Shown here one piece after another: positions 7,291 to 10,000 of a DNA stretch of 10,000 bases. The stretch is from Calditerrivibrio sp. (GTDB lineage Bacteria; Chrysiogenota; Deferribacteres; Deferribacterales; Calditerrivibrionaceae), in NCBI GenBank assembly GCA_020217115.1, contig JAIWOA010000004.1, forward strand, positions 1 to 10,000. The letters run 5' to 3'. The notes under the pieces were generated by a model. The model was not told the DNA's origin. It searched no databases and was given only the letters and a program-made list of their open reading frames with translations. The first letter of the stretch is position 1. The number at the start of each line of letters is the position of its first letter. The translations under genes were made by a program, and so were the position numbers.

Positions 7291-7793
7291 AGCCTAAAAT
7301 TTAACTCCTTTAACATTTCAAAAGTAGTAATGTATTTGATATTAAAATCTTTACAAACGTTTGGTATTAATACTTTTTTCTTTGAACTTGGGTTAAACGA
7401 TTCATGAGTAACAACAATTAGATTGTTATGTTTAGCAAAAGCAATAATCCATGCATCAGCTACTTTTTCTGAAAGAAATTCGTCAATTGCTTGTTGTGAG
7501 TATTGATTATTTTTTTTTGCTACAAATTGTATTATTTCTTTATAACTATTGATTATTTCATTATTATTTGTTGGGTAAAAATAATTTTTAAATTTATCGT
7601 TTGCCCATTGTTTCAATAAATCTGTTTTATCCCCCTTATTAAGCTCATTAAAAACCTTATCAATTGAACACAAAACACCTTCTTTTGCTTGTTCTACTAA
7701 AAAATCCCAGAATTTTGTTCCAAAATCAAAAGAATAATATCTTCGAGCTGCTTCAATAAAAACATTACTGTCAATAACAAATCTTAAACTCAT
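7287..7793 (-). CDS. DUF4411-family PIN-domain RNase, probable toxin
   Basis: This is a 168-residue PIN-fold protein. Acidic metal-binding positions are visible in order: Asp8 in FVIDSN, Glu50 in FNELNKGD, Asp113 in VADAWIIA and probably Glu131 in VVTHES. The C-terminal block IPNVCKDFNIKYITTFEMLK and the VADAWIIAFAK helix are characteristic of DUF4411, a PIN family usually found next to an XRE-COG2856 gene and predicted to be its toxin partner. PIN toxins cleave RNA with Mg2+ or Mn2+. All acidic residues are intact, so the enzyme looks active. Its ATG overlaps the stop of the upstream COG2856 gene (ATGA at 7793-7790) and its TGA overlaps the res ATG, placing it in one tightly coupled message. 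The RNA target cannot be inferred. Confidence 0.85.
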   Translation of the reverse strand: MSLRFVIDSNVFIEAARRYYSFDFGTKFWDFLVEQAKEGVLCSIDKVFNELNKGDKTDLLKQWANDKFKNYFYPTNNNEIINSYKEIIQFVAKKNNQYSQQAIDEFLSEKVADAWIIAFAKHNNLIVVTHESFNPSSKKKVLIPNVCKDFNIKYITTFEMLKELNFRL

Positions 7794-8905
7794 ATTACAT
7801 CTTTTAATATTTTTTCTGCTGTTTCAGCCTTTAAAGAAAGCATACAGTAAAAATCTCTATACAATATTTGGTTGTTGCTAATAGCGTATTTTAATATTTC
7901 TAAAAACTTATAACCATATCGATATTGGATCGTATTGTAAAAATTACCATCCTGACTTTTTGATTTTACTATTTCTTGATTTGAATAATTCTTATAAAAA
8001 TTTAAAAAGGTATCTTTGTTGATTTTTCCTATATCCAGTAATCTACGAGCAATAACAATTTTGCTAACTTTATACTTTTTAGCAAGGTTTTCGTAAGTAT
8101 CCTCTTCTATGTTTTTTATATCCATTAATTCTTTAGATGGAACTAAAAACTCAGCAGTACACCTATCGCAAAATTTTTCTTCAGGAACATTCGCACTTTG
8201 CATATCTCTTAAATCAAAAGAAGCGCTTTTACCAATAAGAATATGAACTAATTCATGAATGAGGGTAAATATTTTGGCAGATACAAAATCATTGTTATTA
8301 ATAAATACAAATGGAGCAATATTATCATAAAGAACAAAACCTCGAAATTCACCTACATCTAATTTGCGATGCGTATTATTTCTTACGATTCCATTGATTA
8401 CAACAAAGATACCCGCTTCTTCAAATCTATCTACTAAAAACTTAAATGCTTCATTCCAGTTAATTCTTTCTTCTGCCCAGTTATTTTTTAGTTTCAGTAT
8501 TTCCGTGATTTTATCGGCAACAGTTTGAATATCAGTGTTTATATTGTATATTCCAGCAAAAGGCAGGGGTTCATGTCCCCATTCTAAAAGAATATCCTTT
8601 ATCCATTCTTGTTGTTTTTGCACTTGTAAAATAGTATCATATAATTCATCAGAAATTTCATACGAGGTATTATTAGTGGTTCTAAAATATGGAATCGGAA
8701 GTTTTTTTTCTGGAAGTTTATCAAGAAATAAATAACCAAAGGGAATATTAAAAATTTCAGATATTTTAACAAGCTGTATATAAGTGGGATAGTCTTCTTT
8801 AATAAGCCATTTTTCTTTATTTTTAAAATTTAGTTTATTCCATTTTTCAGGATACTTATTTTTAAGTTCTATTAAAATATTTTGATTAAATATTTCTACT
8901 TTCAT
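7790..8905 (-). CDS. XRE-like/ImmA-IrrE (COG2856) metallopeptidase-domain protein, probable antitoxin
   Basis: This 371-residue protein has two parts. Residues about 38-75 (QLVKISEIFNIPFGYLFLDK, then LPIPYFRT) match the degraded HTH and linker typical of XRE-COG2856 proteins. Residues about 140-260 form an ImmA/IrrE-type zinc peptidase with HELVH at 217-221; the third ligand is probably Glu242 or Glu243 before the AEFLVP block. The C-terminal 110 residues are not recognised. In related loci this family pairs with DUF4411 PIN proteins and is the presumed antitoxin and autoregulator; ImmA proteins act by cutting repressors, so proteolytic release is possible. I chose ATG 8905 over a TTG at 8920: GGGAG lies seven bases upstream of the ATG, and the gene then follows the mod stop by two bases. 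Confidence 0.83.
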   Translation of the reverse strand: MKVEIFNQNILIELKNKYPEKWNKLNFKNKEKWLIKEDYPTYIQLVKISEIFNIPFGYLFLDKLPEKKLPIPYFRTTNNTSYEISDELYDTILQVQKQQEWIKDILLEWGHEPLPFAGIYNINTDIQTVADKITEILKLKNNWAEERINWNEAFKFLVDRFEEAGIFVVINGIVRNNTHRKLDVGEFRGFVLYDNIAPFVFINNNDFVSAKIFTLIHELVHILIGKSASFDLRDMQSANVPEEKFCDRCTAEFLVPSKELMDIKNIEEDTYENLAKKYKVSKIVIARRLLDIGKINKDTFLNFYKNYSNQEIVKSKSQDGNFYNTIQYRYGYKFLEILKYAISNNQILYRDFYCMLSLKAETAEKILKDVI

Positions 8906-8907
8906 AA

Positions 8908-10000
8908 CTACTCCCACCAAATTAAAGGTTTAATTAATTTATAATCCAAGTTTTTGATATCGACCTTTGTCCCGTCTTCAAACTCTACTTCACCGGTGCT
9001 GATTTTCTTAATCCATTTACCTGTTAAATTAGACAAGGTTTCGGCAATGTCTATATTCGGGTAAAGTTTTGCCACATCTACCTTGACTTTGTCGTTCGTA
9101 TAATCAATCTCCAGTGCTTTGAGCATTTTTTCGTCTTTCAAAAACACGTACTGTTCATAAGGACTTTTGTTGCCCACTACAAACAAGTCATGATTTTCAT
9201 ATACTGTATTCGCAAGCGCTTCCTCGTATTGCTCAAGCTCATAGTACTTGAAAAATCCACCACCTTGATATTCTTTGACTTCTTTTGAAATTCCTGACTT
9301 ATCATAAGCCAAAACCTTTTTCATTCTTGGCAAAACCACGATGTAAAAATGCTCTCCCATCTCCACGCCAATCCATTTTCTGCCAAGCTTATGAGCTACG
9401 GCTGTGGTTGTGCCAGAGCCGAGGAAGAAGTCCATAACTAAATCGCCTTCGTTAGATGTAGATTCTATGGCACGCTTGAGGAGGATTTCGGAGTTTTCGG
9501 TGGGAAAGGACCAATTGGAAGTATAACCTGAAATATCTGTCAAGTTTGAATCAATTTGTTGTACTTCTGTAGGAGACAACAAATATTCAACTTTTATATT
9601 TTCTTTATTTTTACATTTTGGACATCCTTTCCACACACCTTCAATATGAATATATCCGCAATTTCTACATTTGAGCCTTATTCGTTTTTCAAATTCCATT
9701 TGGTTTATTTTTTCTTGTCCATATGTCCAGTGCCTCCCATCTGGAGGATTGAACAAATAACCAAAAATGTAAAGTGGATGCCCTTGACCTTGTGAATCCA
9801 TAGCATGCCATCTTTCAGATTTTACCTTTTTTAATTTTTTAAATAAAGGTTTAAATCTATAATTCTCTGTTTTAGAATAGAAAAACAACGAATCAGTTGC
9901 GGTGTTAAATCTTTTAACTTTTGGGTCCTGTTTGCTTATCCTACTTATTATCAGTTCATTTCTAAAATTCTCCTTTCCAAACACATCATCCATCAAACAT
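8908..10000 (-). CDS. mod: Type III-like DNA methyltransferase (Mod), N terminus beyond window
   Basis: About 364 C-terminal residues of a beta-class N6-adenine/N4-cytosine methyltransferase are visible. The frame stays open to the right edge: the codons before VFGKENFRNELI read CLMDD, matching the usual Mod phrase LMDEVFGxxNFRNE, so no start codon belongs here and the DPPY motif IV lies outside. Numbering from the Leu codon at 9996, the target-recognition part follows, with a Cys4 zinc ribbon (Cys110, 113, 125, 128). FPTENSEILLKRAI (164-177) and the SAM-binding motif I DFFLGSGTTT (189-198) complete the circularly permuted beta-class order (IV, then X and I). The 3' third ends LIWWE. Mod methylates the host site and guides Res. 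The stop at 8908 is two bases from the next ATG, so mod heads the operon. Confidence 0.88.
   Translation of the reverse strand, partial: CLMDDVFGKENFRNELIISRISKQDPKVKRFNTATDSLFFYSKTENYRFKPLFKKLKKVKSERWHAMDSQGQGHPLYIFGYLFNPPDGRHWTYGQEKINQMEFEKRIRLKCRNCGYIHIEGVWKGCPKCKNKENIKVEYLLSPTEVQQIDSNLTDISGYTSNWSFPTENSEILLKRAIESTSNEGDLVMDFFLGSGTTTAVAHKLGRKWIGVEMGEHFYIVVLPRMKKVLAYDKSGISKEVKEYQGGGFFKYYELEQYEEALANTVYENHDLFVVGNKSPYEQYVFLKDEKMLKALEIDYTNDKVKVDVAKLYPNIDIAETLSNLTGKWIKKISTGEVEFEDGTKVDIKNLDYKLIKPLIWWE

Noticed and set aside
8906..8920. Upstream TTG start (8920) for the COG2856 protein
   Set aside because: It lies inside the mod 3' end and would place the good GGGAG inside the coding region; ATG 8905 fits that ribosome-binding site.
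9994..9996. TTG near the right edge as the start of mod
   Set aside because: The frame is open to the edge and the residues before it continue the conserved CLMDDVFG phrase, so the codon is an internal Leu.

Overview
The window looks like chromosomal DNA from a low-GC bacterium, possibly an anaerobe or thermophile. The anaerobic-type thiazole route (ThiH plus ThiG), the hemC/hemD overlap and the codon use would fit something like the Deferribacterota. That placement is a guess from style, not a match. Two different kinds of DNA meet near position 4200.

Left part (1-4150), housekeeping. On the + strand are the last codons of hemC, then hemD (uroporphyrinogen-III synthase), which overlaps hemC by 14 bases. 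Next comes a 43-residue membrane protein with a Cys-rich tail, which starts on the ATGA at the hemD stop, and then an MFS exporter of the YnfM type. Converging on the MFS gene from the - strand is a thiamine operon: promoter, TPP riboswitch with a transcription terminator, thiG, thiH. ThiH makes 2-iminoacetate from tyrosine and ThiG uses it to build the thiazole of thiamine. The riboswitch shows a clear three-way competition between P1, an antiterminator and the terminator.

Boundary (4172-4320). This stretch has no gene. It holds a long imperfect inverted repeat just downstream of the res stop codon. In position, and loosely in layout, the repeat resembles an integron attC site.

Right part (4321-10000), defence island. 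Four - strand genes are packed with 4-base overlaps or a 2-base gap: mod (N6-adenine/N4-cytosine type methyltransferase, cut by the window edge), an XRE-like/ImmA-IrrE (COG2856) metallopeptidase-domain protein, a DUF4411 PIN-domain RNase, and a type III-like res (SF2 helicase plus PD-(D/E)xK nuclease). The middle pair is a predicted toxin-antitoxin type module, so the locus reads as a restriction-modification operon with a toxin-antitoxin pair inserted between modification and restriction genes and translationally coupled to both. This composite is the most interesting thing in the window. The island looks more AT-rich than the left part by eye (not counted), consistent with horizontal transfer.
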